Positions 50,761-59,662 of a stretch of 64,000 bases of DNA are shown in pieces; the stretch's first letter is position 1, and every line of letters begins with the position of its first letter. This stretch comes from Candidatus Heimdallarchaeota archaeon (GTDB taxonomy: Archaea > Asgardarchaeota > Heimdallarchaeia > Heimdallarchaeales > Heimdallarchaeaceae). Under the pieces are notes generated by a model. The model saw only the letters and a list, made by a program, of their open reading frames with translations, had not been told where the DNA came from and ran no database searches. The stretch lies in NCBI GenBank assembly GCA_016839875.1, contig JAEOTK010000223.1, positions 1 through 64,000 of the forward strand, in the 5' to 3' direction. The translations under genes were made by a program, and so were the position numbers.

Positions 50761-53061
50761 ATGTCAAAAATTGATATTCTTCCCCCCTTATTAGCTCGTA
50801 TAGGATTCAATGAAACAGATATTAAAGTATATGCTGCTACTTTGGGTTTAGGAAAAGTTACGATTGGAGAATTACTAGTAGTTACTGGATTGGATCCTCT
50901 TACACTGATTCAATCAGTTAAAAATCTAGAAGAATTAGGCTTCTTGAAAAAAACAGCAGGTCGTACCCCTGAGTATTTTGGGGCACTTCCATTCCTTAAA
51001 GAATATATTGTTGTAGAGAAGGATGCTCTTTATTCCTTGGATGGTGTGATTACATCACTTAAAGGTGCTAAAGAAGAATACCAAGAAAAAAAGACTAAAT
51101 TTGGAGGGACACTTGAATTAACAGGAGAGGGACATGTTTTTGATATTCATGTTGTTAGCGGTCTAATAAAACAGGTCGTTGATGCTCTTTATCAGAAATA
51201 TGTAGAACATAGTGAAGAAACAGAAGAAGCAGCTGTTAGCTTTATTGAAGGTTCTAGATCTGATATTGAGAATTATCTCACTCAAATAATGGACCAACCA
51301 CTTGTTTTCTCAACTCAATTGGAAACCTACGTTGGGGAACTCAATGCATTTGTAAACCAATTTCATCATTCTGCTAAACAGCAAAGTGATCAATTGATCA
51401 ACTCAATAAACGAGAAAACAAAGCAAACTTTCGATAATCTGAAACAAACCATAAATAACGGTTTGAGTGCTCATACTGACAATCATAAAGAATTTCTTGA
51501 GAAGCTTGCACCTGCACTTGATAATGAACTTAAAGAGCTGGTTGCCAAAGTAACAGAGATACAAGAATCCTTCTCTGATAGTTACAATGAGGTTTGGCAA
51601 GAAGCATATACTGCTTGGACTAATGAATCAAAGGGTATTGTAGATGAACTTTCTCAAGCTGTAAATACAATATTTACAGACCAAATAAAGCAAACTCAAG
51701 AACTTAGAAGAAGTGTAGAACAGATAGATAGACAGACAAATTTCTTGTCCTCAAAAATTGCAGAAGCACTTAATAGTATTGAGACATCTGCTGTTTTGAA
51801 ACTAGGTAAAGCAAGAAAACAAATTGAATCACCATTGACTGATGCAAGAGATACTGTTAGAAATCTTGCAAACGACTTGAATGAAAGTGGTCTCCAACTA
51901 ATAGATCAACATGTACTTGCTCTTAATTCTGTAAGGGATGATATTCGTTCAAAGCTAGAACATTTCCAAATTAGTGGTGAAACAACAATTCGAACTAAAA
52001 AGAATCAACTGACTGATGTAACAATTGAAAAAATTGATTTACTACCCAGCGACATTTTAGAATTGCTTCAGAATGAAACAGAGAAATATGCAACTTCTGC
52101 TTATGATTCATGCTCAGATGTTTCTGAACAATTGAAACAAAATACAGACGAGAAACTTACAAGCACAAACGAAGAAATTCAAAAAGATATGCAATCATAT
52201 TTTGTTGACCAATCTCAAGTGATACAGAAACTACAAACTGAAGTCATAAAAGAATTGAGTAAATCAAAGCAAGATTCAGAGAGAATAGCTTTAGAACTAA
52301 AGGAAAAAATCCAGCAATCTGTAGTCCAATTCAAGCAAAATGTTACAAATAAGCAAGAGGAATTTTCTGAAGATCTTACTGGCAAGAAACAACATCTGAA
52401 AGATTACAAAGATGAACAAAAAGATCAGATAGTTCAACAAGTTACAGAAGGAGAGGAGCTTCAAATTAATGCTCTAGTTTCTCAAGTAGCAGCTGTTATC
52501 AAAGATGTTGATGGGATTATTACAAATCAAATAGACTCGCTACTCGAGAAAGCTATGACATTTTATCAGGTAATTAATACCAGAGAGGACGAATTAAAGC
52601 AAATTGAAAATGCCTCTTCCGCTTATTCATTTGAAGGACAACATAATACTTCTATCATTGTTGGTGAAGAAGCAATCAAAGCAAGTATAACTGATATTGC
52701 TATGAGATCCAAATATGAGCTACTTATGGTAACACCTGAAGTTGACGAAGAAATAATAAAGGAAATGATGCAATATACAAAAGCTCAACGTATTACTCTT
52801 GTTTCTTACTTCGAAAAAAGCAAACATCAGACTATTTTGAGACCTTTGTTAGAAAGGTTTCCAGGCTTGAAATTGAAGCATTATGACAAAAAGGATGTTT
52901 ATTGTGGTATATTAGATGGAGCAAATGAAGCTATTTTCGCATTTCTAGTTGCTGACTCTGTTCCAATTGCTGTAAGAACAACTAATGATTTACTTCTTGG
53001 GTTATTTAAATCTGCAATAAATAGAGATGTACTCTTCCACTCAAGTGATGTGGAAGTTTAA
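50761..53061 (+). CDS. TrmB-like winged-helix protein with long coiled coil and PLD-like C-terminus
   Basis: The 766-residue protein has a TrmB-type winged helix in residues 1 to about 75 (LLARIGFNETDIKVYAATLG and SVKNLEELGFLKK), a domain of about 60 residues, then a very long, lysine/glutamate/glutamine-rich helical region (about 190-625) with heptad-like repeats, and a C-terminal domain (630-766: TSIIVGEEAIKASITDIAMR, YELLMVTPEVDEEIIKE) similar to the phospholipase D-like half of TrmB-family regulators but without an HKD motif. AAGGATG precedes the ATG. No partner gene follows it. Confidence 0.8.
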   Translation: MSKIDILPPLLARIGFNETDIKVYAATLGLGKVTIGELLVVTGLDPLTLIQSVKNLEELGFLKKTAGRTPEYFGALPFLKEYIVVEKDALYSLDGVITSLKGAKEEYQEKKTKFGGTLELTGEGHVFDIHVVSGLIKQVVDALYQKYVEHSEETEEAAVSFIEGSRSDIENYLTQIMDQPLVFSTQLETYVGELNAFVNQFHHSAKQQSDQLINSINEKTKQTFDNLKQTINNGLSAHTDNHKEFLEKLAPALDNELKELVAKVTEIQESFSDSYNEVWQEAYTAWTNESKGIVDELSQAVNTIFTDQIKQTQELRRSVEQIDRQTNFLSSKIAEALNSIETSAVLKLGKARKQIESPLTDARDTVRNLANDLNESGLQLIDQHVLALNSVRDDIRSKLEHFQISGETTIRTKKNQLTDVTIEKIDLLPSDILELLQNETEKYATSAYDSCSDVSEQLKQNTDEKLTSTNEEIQKDMQSYFVDQSQVIQKLQTEVIKELSKSKQDSERIALELKEKIQQSVVQFKQNVTNKQEEFSEDLTGKKQHLKDYKDEQKDQIVQQVTEGEELQINALVSQVAAVIKDVDGIITNQIDSLLEKAMTFYQVINTREDELKQIENASSAYSFEGQHNTSIIVGEEAIKASITDIAMRSKYELLMVTPEVDEEIIKEMMQYTKAQRITLVSYFEKSKHQTILRPLLERFPGLKLKHYDKKDVYCGILDGANEAIFAFLVADSVPIAVRTTNDLLLGLFKSAINRDVLFHSSDVEV

Positions 53062-53097
53062 TTTCTTCTTTTTACAAGTAAAAACGGAAATGGATTT

Positions 53098-53358
53098 TTA
53101 ATCAACATAGAACTTACATGACCTCATATCAAGAAGATGAGGAAGCTTTTGAATTAAACCAGCACGAACTAAAAGCTTTAATCCATGTCGAACTGTTCTG
53201 GGAGCTAAATTGCACATATCAACAATTTCTCTACTTGTAATTGGACCCTTTCCAGTTACTATTTTATAGATTGTTACCGCACTTGGTGGTAAACCTTCCA
53301 AAAGACCTTGTTTCAATCCGGGATTTTCAATTGCTATAGCCACATATACCATTTCCAC
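53098..53358 (-). CDS. Winged helix-turn-helix DNA-binding protein
   Basis: The 86-residue protein is a single winged helix: VTIYKIVTGKGPITSREIVD (helices 1-2), LAPRTVRHGLKLLVRAGLIQ (recognition helix) and a wing leading to LDMRSCKFYVD. Small stand-alone regulators of this type are common in archaea. It starts at GTG 53358 or ATG 53352. It is convergent with the TrmB-like coiled-coil gene. Confidence 0.8.
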   Translation of the reverse strand: MEMVYVAIAIENPGLKQGLLEGLPPSAVTIYKIVTGKGPITSREIVDMCNLAPRTVRHGLKLLVRAGLIQKLPHLLDMRSCKFYVD

Positions 53359-53801
53359 GATTGGTTGAGAACAATTCTTTATGTTTCATTTTTAAATCTA
53401 TTTGAAATCGACTTGAAAGAAGAGAGATAAAATGCGGTTTTAGTGGCTTTATCCTTATTCTCTATAATTTACACGCAATCTTTACAAAAAAATCATATCC
53501 TATTTTTCTTCTTTTAAAAAGTTGCACAAAAACTGTGATGGTTGAAAATAAAGCAACCACAAGCATTAATACAAATATTTGATTTTCAGCTAAAACAGCA
53601 TATTAGCATGATAAATATTAAAACTAATGCATTAATATACCAATATTTTGTTAAAATTTAGATTTGCTATAATCAAAGAATATTACAACTAGGTGGTTTC
53701 TAATACTAGAATAATACATGGGAAAATTACTGTTTTTCTTTGTCTGATCAATCTCAATCTGATTTACTTATATCTTTAATTTATTGCGAGAAATTATAGA
53801 T
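53359..53801. other. 443-base intergenic region
   Basis: An A/T-rich spacer with no convincing gene. It should hold the promoter of the winged-helix gene near its left end; the EndoV gene ends at its right edge. GCATTAATA occurs at 53573-53581 and again at 53629-53637, each followed within ten bases by AATATTT, a weak direct repeat of about 20 bases, 56 bases apart. I see no tRNA or other RNA fold. Confidence 0.5.
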
Positions 53802-54476
53802 TCAGCTTTTTTGTAAACCATTATGAGGAATTTTAGCTTCTGCAGCTGAAAGGTGTGCGATGTGAAGAGGATAAGGTAATTTCTGTTTTTGAGTTAGAGT
53901 TAGTTTAACTAATTCAAATGATGTTTCAATAGAAATTTTATTGCCCGGTGAAATAAATATTGGCTTCCAGTTTTTGTTAGGTTGATACCTGATACCAACA
54001 TGCTTTTCGTTTACTATTACCTTCTGAATACAATTATCGTTTGTATTTTGATATCTAAATGGTCTCAGTGGTTTCTTAGCAATTCCAATTGCAGGTTTAT
54101 CACAAAGAACACTGAAAACAGTTGCAGACCCAGCAAATTTAGGATGAGCTACTCCATGTCCATCTATAAAATAAACATCAGGTTCGTGTTCTAAAAGGTC
54201 TATTAGTTTTAGGAAGAAGGGGACTTCTCTAAGAAACAAGAAAGTTGGAATATATGGAAATAGAACTGTGTCTGAAAATGTTTTTTTCTCTACAATCTTC
54301 TTTTCGACAACATCAAAAATAATTCCAGCCACATAACCTTTGCTTTCTTTATATGCTACATCCAAAGCCCCAACTAATTTAATTTCAGTTATTGTGTCTT
54401 TGAGGATTATTTGTTCTGCAATCTTTCTCTGAAATTCTCTCGCATCAGCAAGATTAGATGGAAAATCAATTTTCAA
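53802..54476 (-). CDS. nfi: Endonuclease V
   Basis: Cuts DNA or RNA near deaminated adenine (inosine). The 224-residue protein has the catalytic aspartate in VGALDVAYKES, the motif FPYIPTFLFLREVP with its glutamate, the motif FIDGHGVAHPKFAGSA with the second aspartate, then GIAKKPL and ISPGNKISIETSFEL. All are EndoV signatures. It is next to the radical SAM gene on the same strand with a 68-base gap. Confidence 0.95.
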   Translation of the reverse strand: MKIDFPSNLADAREFQRKIAEQIILKDTITEIKLVGALDVAYKESKGYVAGIIFDVVEKKIVEKKTFSDTVLFPYIPTFLFLREVPFFLKLIDLLEHEPDVYFIDGHGVAHPKFAGSATVFSVLCDKPAIGIAKKPLRPFRYQNTNDNCIQKVIVNEKHVGIRYQPNKNWKPIFISPGNKISIETSFELVKLTLTQKQKLPYPLHIAHLSAAEAKIPHNGLQKS

Positions 54477-54544
54477 TTTTAATCTCTCAAATTAGAGTAT
54501 TCCAAATCATTATTATTCTTTTTGCAAAAAATTATTGATTAAAA

Positions 54545-56155
54545 CTAGCATTTCATTAGATTACAGAATTTTCGGTAAGAGGATATAAGATGCTTTTTAT
54601 CTAGAGTATTATGTATGTTGTCCCAAGGTAGATTTTCCTTTGTATCATATTTCCACAAAGCTTCTTCTGATAACTCCTTATTTTCGCTTTTCAGGACTTT
54701 TTTCCAATTCCCAACAGTGTTTCCGATCTTTCCAATTTGTTGAATAATAGGGAAGTAATTGTGATCTCTGAGAGATAGTATTCTCTGTATTACAGCCCAT
54801 TCTGGTTCATAAAAGGCTACATCAACGTTTTTCAATTGATACAGATTTTTCCTAAACCACTTTTGAGTCTCCTTTGATTTTTTAATGTCCAACATTTGTG
54901 TGAATTGAAAAGGAGTTTGTGCCTTTGTTATGAATTGATTCATTGAGATAGATATCTTGCCAGAGGTGAAATAATTCTCTCTAATTTCTCTGATAAAATC
55001 TACAGATAAGCTATTGGTATCCTCTTCTTCACAAGGAAAACCATAGATCATGTAGAGTTTCAATTGTCTGAAATCCAAATCCCAAGCTAATTTAAGTGCA
55101 GAAAATATTGTCTCATCTGACATTTTTTTATTTATTGCAAATCGAAGTTTTTCATCTCCTGCTTCTGGTGCAAGAGCTAAAGTTCTCTGTTTTCCCTTTT
55201 TCAATGCAGTTAACAACTCTTCTGTTAGATAATCTGCTCTAAAGGAAGAGCAAGAAACTTCATATCCTTTAGAAACAATATATTCTATTATCTTTCCTAA
55301 ATGTCCTGATTGAGCGACAGCACTTCCATAAATAACAACTTTCTCAAAAGTATTCACTTCACTTGCTTCATCAATAATTTTCACCAAACTTTCATAGCTT
55401 CTTCCAATCCGTGGAAATCTACAATGTCCTACAAAACAGAACATACATCGTTCAGAGCACCCTCTGTCAGTTTCAAGATAAAATGCATTCCCAAAAATGG
55501 GTTCGTTCTTAGTGCCTTTAACGTTTTCAGGTATTATTTGTTTTATTGGATAAAATGAAGAAGACAGATCTTTAACTTTAACACTTTGTACTTTTTCACC
55601 TATCCACTTTCCATTTTCATCATAATGAAAGTTCAAAGCCATAATTCCTAGAACCGAAACCAAAGAATCTATTCTTTCTTTCTTGGAATCTTTCTCAAAA
55701 GCTAATCTTAGTTCTTCTGCAACTGGTTCTATGTCACCAAGAAAGAAAACGTCTGGTAAGAAAAGAACTGGTGAAGGATTTGCAGTTGCTGAAGGACCTC
55801 CTATTAGAACTAATGGATCATTTTCTGATCTTTTTCTCGCATCAGTATTGATATTTCCTCTATAAAACAAATCAAGTGCTTGGATATAATCATGCTCAAA
55901 TTGACATGAAATAGCCAGAATATCGAAATCAGATAATCCTTTCTGATTTTCTAAAGAGTAGGGGGGAATGTTTGGATTTAACGGTTTAAAAATGCGTTCG
56001 CAGATGAAATTATCCCAGCTATTAAAAAGAAAATAAAGTAATTGAACACCCAAACTTGTCATAGCAACTCTATATGTATTAGGATAAATTAATCCAATTT
56101 TTACTTTTTCAGAGCTCCATTCCTTTCTAATGGCATTTAATTCTTTAATCAGCAT
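54545..56155 (-). CDS. Radical SAM protein with B12-binding-like N-terminal domain
   Basis: The 536-residue protein has an N-terminal B12-binding-like segment (about 15-160; KIGLIYPNTYRVAMTSLGVQ, LVLIGGPSATANP) and a radical SAM core (about 225-440) with the cluster motif ETDRGCSERCMFCFVGHC (CxxxCxxC) and YGSAVAQSGH. The region FRADYLTEELLTALKKGKQR and LALAPEAGDEKLR fits proteins that modify RNA or tetrapyrroles, but no reaction can be named. Its start overlaps the end of the upstream sugar nucleotidyltransferase gene by 11 bases. Confidence 0.85.
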   Translation of the reverse strand: MLIKELNAIRKEWSSEKVKIGLIYPNTYRVAMTSLGVQLLYFLFNSWDNFICERIFKPLNPNIPPYSLENQKGLSDFDILAISCQFEHDYIQALDLFYRGNINTDARKRSENDPLVLIGGPSATANPSPVLFLPDVFFLGDIEPVAEELRLAFEKDSKKERIDSLVSVLGIMALNFHYDENGKWIGEKVQSVKVKDLSSSFYPIKQIIPENVKGTKNEPIFGNAFYLETDRGCSERCMFCFVGHCRFPRIGRSYESLVKIIDEASEVNTFEKVVIYGSAVAQSGHLGKIIEYIVSKGYEVSCSSFRADYLTEELLTALKKGKQRTLALAPEAGDEKLRFAINKKMSDETIFSALKLAWDLDFRQLKLYMIYGFPCEEEDTNSLSVDFIREIRENYFTSGKISISMNQFITKAQTPFQFTQMLDIKKSKETQKWFRKNLYQLKNVDVAFYEPEWAVIQRILSLRDHNYFPIIQQIGKIGNTVGNWKKVLKSENKELSEEALWKYDTKENLPWDNIHNTLDKKHLISSYRKFCNLMKC

Positions 56156-57446
56156 CTTTTCGTTTCCCTTTCAGGGTATACTTCTGAGAACCATAATAAA
56201 TTGATTCCGATGGAACATCTTCATTGACTAATGTTCCTCCTCCAATCCAAGAATTACTTCCTATTTTTATTCCAGGCATAATCATTGCAGCAATTCCTGT
56301 TTCTACGCCTTGCCCAATAATGGCACCTAGTTTTCTGCGACCACTATCTTCACGTTTTCCTTTGATGTTAACAGGAATTGTCTTTTTATCTAATCGCAAA
56401 TTAGCAATAATTGTACCTGCACCAAAATTGCATTTGGGACCTATGATTGAATCACCTATATATGAAAGATGAGCAGCATGAACATCATCTTCAACTATTG
56501 AATTCTTAACTTCACAAGCATTACCTATTCGGGATTTTTTACCAATATAGGTGTTCTTTCGAATGTAGCAATTTGGTCCAATATCTGCTCCTTCATCAAT
56601 GAAAGCAGGACCTTCAATATATGTACCGCTTCGAATAAGTGCTCCTTGTTTTATAATAACATCGCCATGGATATGCACTCCTTCTTCAATAGTACCTTCT
56701 CGTTCATCATCACATGATGATAGTAGTACCTCATTCGCTTCTAGGAGAGACCAAGGATGACCAATGTCAAACCAGAAATCTTTCTCTTCTAGTTCAATCA
56801 ATTTAGCGTTGTAAATTCCTTTTTGAAGCAGTTTACTAATTGCAAACGGCAATTCATATTCACCTCTGGAAGAAATTTCAGTGTCCTTTTCCATATTCTC
56901 AATTATGTCAAAAATTTCTTTACTTAGCGAATAAATACCGATATTTGCATAACCTTCTGTGATTTCTTCTTTGGAAGGTTTTTCTATCATCTGCTGAGGA
57001 ATTTTGTTTTGATCAGTAAGTATTATTCCATATTTTTCAGTGTCTTTTGTAAATTTTCCTCCAACTGACAGGATGTTCTTTTTAGCTGCTAAAACTGTCT
57101 TATTTACTAAATTATATGAATAGATACAATCTCCATTTACTCCAATGAAGAACTCGTCAGTGATGTGTTCTTTTGCAAGCAATAGTGCATTTGCGGTACC
57201 TTTTATTTCATGTTGGTGAACAAAATCAATTTCAAGATCTGGAAATTGTGTTGAGATCTTTTGAATTATCTGGTCTTCAAGATGGTTTGTGACAATAATA
57301 AAACCGCTTACACCGCTTTTTGATAAATGTGCTATGGTTCTATGCAAAATAGATTTATCTAGCACTTTTAGTAGTGGTTTGGGTGTGCTCTCAGTCAAAG
57401 GTCTTAATCTTAATCCTTCACCTGCAGCAATCAGAATTGCCTTCAT
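56145..57446 (-). CDS. Sugar-1-phosphate nucleotidyltransferase/acyltransferase-type (GlmU-like) bifunctional protein
   Basis: The 433-residue protein has an N-terminal nucleotidyltransferase domain (MKAILIAAGEGLRLRPLTES, KPSKEEITEG, DFWFDIGHPWSLLEAN) and a C-terminal left-handed beta-helix of hexapeptide repeats (GVHIHGDVIIKQGALIRSG, IGPNCYIRKNTYIGKKSRIG, KCNFGAGTIIANLR). This is the layout of archaeal GlmU/ST0452-like enzymes that make UDP-GlcNAc or dTDP-glucose. The ATG at 57446 is chosen because GGTG lies upstream; the GTG at 57458 is the ribosome binding site itself. Confidence 0.9.
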   Translation of the reverse strand: MKAILIAAGEGLRLRPLTESTPKPLLKVLDKSILHRTIAHLSKSGVSGFIIVTNHLEDQIIQKISTQFPDLEIDFVHQHEIKGTANALLLAKEHITDEFFIGVNGDCIYSYNLVNKTVLAAKKNILSVGGKFTKDTEKYGIILTDQNKIPQQMIEKPSKEEITEGYANIGIYSLSKEIFDIIENMEKDTEISSRGEYELPFAISKLLQKGIYNAKLIELEEKDFWFDIGHPWSLLEANEVLLSSCDDEREGTIEEGVHIHGDVIIKQGALIRSGTYIEGPAFIDEGADIGPNCYIRKNTYIGKKSRIGNACEVKNSIVEDDVHAAHLSYIGDSIIGPKCNFGAGTIIANLRLDKKTIPVNIKGKREDSGRRKLGAIIGQGVETGIAAMIMPGIKIGSNSWIGGGTLVNEDVPSESIYYGSQKYTLKGKRKDAD

Positions 57447-57472
57447 GATTATTGTCACCTTGAAGTTGGTAA

Positions 57473-57805
57473 TTAAATCTCAAATACTTCCTCTGATTCC
57501 TCAGCTGCTTCAGCAGTTTTTTCCTTTCTCAATTCATTGATGTTTGAGATAAGATCTAAAGCCTTAGGATTACTAAAAACCTCTTGAAAGGCTTCCCATT
57601 GTTCTAAGGATGTAATGAACAAAGCTTTTCGTTTAACTGCAACACCTTCCTCATTCACGGGGATTAATTCAAGACCAAAATTAGAGTCTTCTCCTTTGGA
57701 TGGAAGTTTAACGATGGAAACTCCAGCGACGCTTGTTCGCATTCTTTCCCAATCTTTCATGTCTTTTCCGAATTTTTTCAATCGTTCTACTAGATTAACG
57801 CTCAT
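57473..57805 (-). CDS. Small uncharacterised protein
   Basis: The 110-residue protein (SVNLVERLKKFGKDMKDWER to the acidic tail EAAEESEEVFEI) has an alpha/beta pattern with GLELIPVNEEGVAVKRKALFI and a helical SLEQWEAFQEVF segment. I chose the ATG at 57805 because GTGAT lies just upstream; a longer frame to 57907 has an unusual leader. It lies 26 bases upstream of the GlmU-like gene, probably co-transcribed. No family recognised. Confidence 0.6.
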   Translation of the reverse strand: MSVNLVERLKKFGKDMKDWERMRTSVAGVSIVKLPSKGEDSNFGLELIPVNEEGVAVKRKALFITSLEQWEAFQEVFSNPKALDLISNINELRKEKTAEAAEESEEVFEI

Positions 57806-57958
57806 AACTATCACTGATGGTAAACAGATAATTTGATTTTTAAACTCTATCCTATTTGAGGAGTAAAATAAGCAAATATCTGTGAATTTTGCTTCTCTTA
57901 TTGACAATTATATACAAAGGAATCAGTTTAAGAATTCTTTTAAACGATAAAAAATAGA

Positions 57959-59170
57959 ATGAAATTTGCTATTATTAATGGAAAAATATACACTGTAGAC
58001 AAAGATGAAAAGATTGTAGACGGAACAATTTTGATTAATGAAGGTAAAATCGAAGCAGTAAAAGAAGGAACTGAAACTCCTGATGGTTATGAAATCATCG
58101 ATGCTGAAGGTGGTTGTGTTTTACCTGGATTTATCGATTCACATACACACCAAGGTCTTTGGGATGGTACCGTGGGTTGGGCAGGATATGATGGTAATGA
58201 AATGACAAATCCAAATACAGCTCATGTTCGAGGGCTTGATTCAATCAATCCAGAAACACCTGCATTTGAAGAAGCAAAAATTGGTGGAGTAACATCAATT
58301 CAGACAGGTCCAGGAAGTGGTAATGTCATAGGTGGTACCAATATTGTAGTTAAAACATGGTGTGAGAGTAATATAATTGATGATTTGATAGTTAAGGAAC
58401 CCTCCTCACTTAAATCAGCTCTTGGAGAAAATCCGAAGAGAGTTTATGGTTCTGAAAAGAAAATGCCTTCTACTAGAATGGGAACAGCAGCTGTATTTCG
58501 TCAAGCATTTATTGATGCTCAGAATTATGCTAAGAAATGGGACGAATATAAAACCAAAAAGAAACAAGCTGAAGATGATGGTAAAGCAGATAAAATTCCT
58601 TCAGAACCTGAAAGAGATTTGAACAAAGAAATCATTTTGCAGGTACTAAACAAAGAAATTCCGCTAAATATGCACTGTCATCAAGCAAACGATATTATAA
58701 GCGCTATCCGATTTAAGGAAGAATTCGGATATGATTTGATGCTAATTCATGCTACTGAAGGACATAAAGTAGCAGAGTATATAGCTAAAAAGGGAATTCC
58801 TGTTTCTGTTGGTCCATCTTTTGTAGGATTCGAAAAAGTGGAACTAAGAAATATAACCTTTGAAACACCATCTCTGCTATGGAAAGCGGGTATAAAGATC
58901 TCCATCCAAAGTGATGCCTTTACTCGCTTACGTTACTTCCAAATTTTGCCATGTATGGCTAGAAAAGAAGGTTTGCCTTCTAATGAAGCATTAAAAGCTG
59001 TAACTAGATATGCTGCAGAAATGATTGGAGTTGATGACCGTTTAGGAAGCATTGAAGCAGGAAAAGATGCTGATATTGTTATCTGGTCAGACCATCCTAT
59101 TGACAATTTCTATGCTGAAAACAAACTAACTTTCATCGATGGAAAAATAGCTTATAGAAAAGAGGAATAA
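57959..59170 (+). CDS. Amidohydrolase-superfamily enzyme (imidazolonepropionase-like)
   Basis: The 403-residue metal-dependent hydrolase has the beta-barrel metal ligands FIDSHTHQ (HxH), the MHCHQAND segment, HATEGH and the aspartate in SIQSDAF. The lead KFAIINGKIYTVDKDEKIVD and the ending IEAGKDADIVIWSDHP are the composite-domain signature. This subgroup resembles imidazolonepropionase/prolidase-like enzymes; the substrate is unknown. Confidence 0.88.
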   Translation: MKFAIINGKIYTVDKDEKIVDGTILINEGKIEAVKEGTETPDGYEIIDAEGGCVLPGFIDSHTHQGLWDGTVGWAGYDGNEMTNPNTAHVRGLDSINPETPAFEEAKIGGVTSIQTGPGSGNVIGGTNIVVKTWCESNIIDDLIVKEPSSLKSALGENPKRVYGSEKKMPSTRMGTAAVFRQAFIDAQNYAKKWDEYKTKKKQAEDDGKADKIPSEPERDLNKEIILQVLNKEIPLNMHCHQANDIISAIRFKEEFGYDLMLIHATEGHKVAEYIAKKGIPVSVGPSFVGFEKVELRNITFETPSLLWKAGIKISIQSDAFTRLRYFQILPCMARKEGLPSNEALKAVTRYAAEMIGVDDRLGSIEAGKDADIVIWSDHPIDNFYAENKLTFIDGKIAYRKEE

Positions 59171-59194
59171 TATTTCCATTTTCTTTTTTTAATA

Positions 59195-59551
59195 TTAAGC
59201 TCTTTCATAATAACCTGGTTTTCTGTGTTCCCCGAAATGTTCCAATCCTTTTTCATCAAGTTGTTTTTTCAAAGTTTTAGCATACTCTTCAGAGAGATCT
59301 CCCTTTTTTTGTAAGTATTCAATAATTTCCAAAGCTTCTTCTTTTGTTTCACATCGGCAAATAAAATCTACAGCTCCCGGTGTATATCCTTTAAACTTAC
59401 GAACACGTTTGGATCCAAGTGACGTTCTAATTTCCTCTTCTTCCATTTCATTTTTTCCTTCAGATATCTCTCTATGTAGTGCTGGAAAATGATCTTTGAA
59501 CTCTTCTACATCTTCTTCAAGATCATCAGAACGTCTTTTCTTTTTATCCAT
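59195..59551 (-). CDS. DUF2095-like archaeal protein
   Basis: The 118-residue protein has a charged N-terminus and the layout I recall for DUF2095: FPALHREISEGKNEMEE, YTPGAVDFICRCETKEEALE and KKGDLSEEYAKTLKKQLDEK, ending GKPGYYE-like (HRKPGYYERA). Function is not known. It is convergent with the amidohydrolase gene and divergent from the YchF-like gene. Confidence 0.7.
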   Translation of the reverse strand: MDKKKRRSDDLEEDVEEFKDHFPALHREISEGKNEMEEEEIRTSLGSKRVRKFKGYTPGAVDFICRCETKEEALEIIEYLQKKGDLSEEYAKTLKKQLDEKGLEHFGEHRKPGYYERA

Positions 59552-59662
59552 AATTCAACAAAACTTTGTATCTTCAAAAAGTTTGAGTTTAGTTCAAGTT
59601 ACGCAGAAAATTCATACTTGTTATACAAAAAATCTTTATTCTTGTTTTCCTAGAAGAAAATA

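Noticed and set aside
53573..53650. Repeated GCATTAATA ... AATATTT considered as the start of a repeat array or origin
   Set aside because: Only two imperfect copies occur in very A/T-rich sequence; no third copy and no inverted partners.
54545..56155. Radical SAM protein as the archaeosine-forming enzyme RaSEA
   Set aside because: It lies far from the deazaguanine operon and its layout (B12-like N-terminus) does not specifically indicate that activity.
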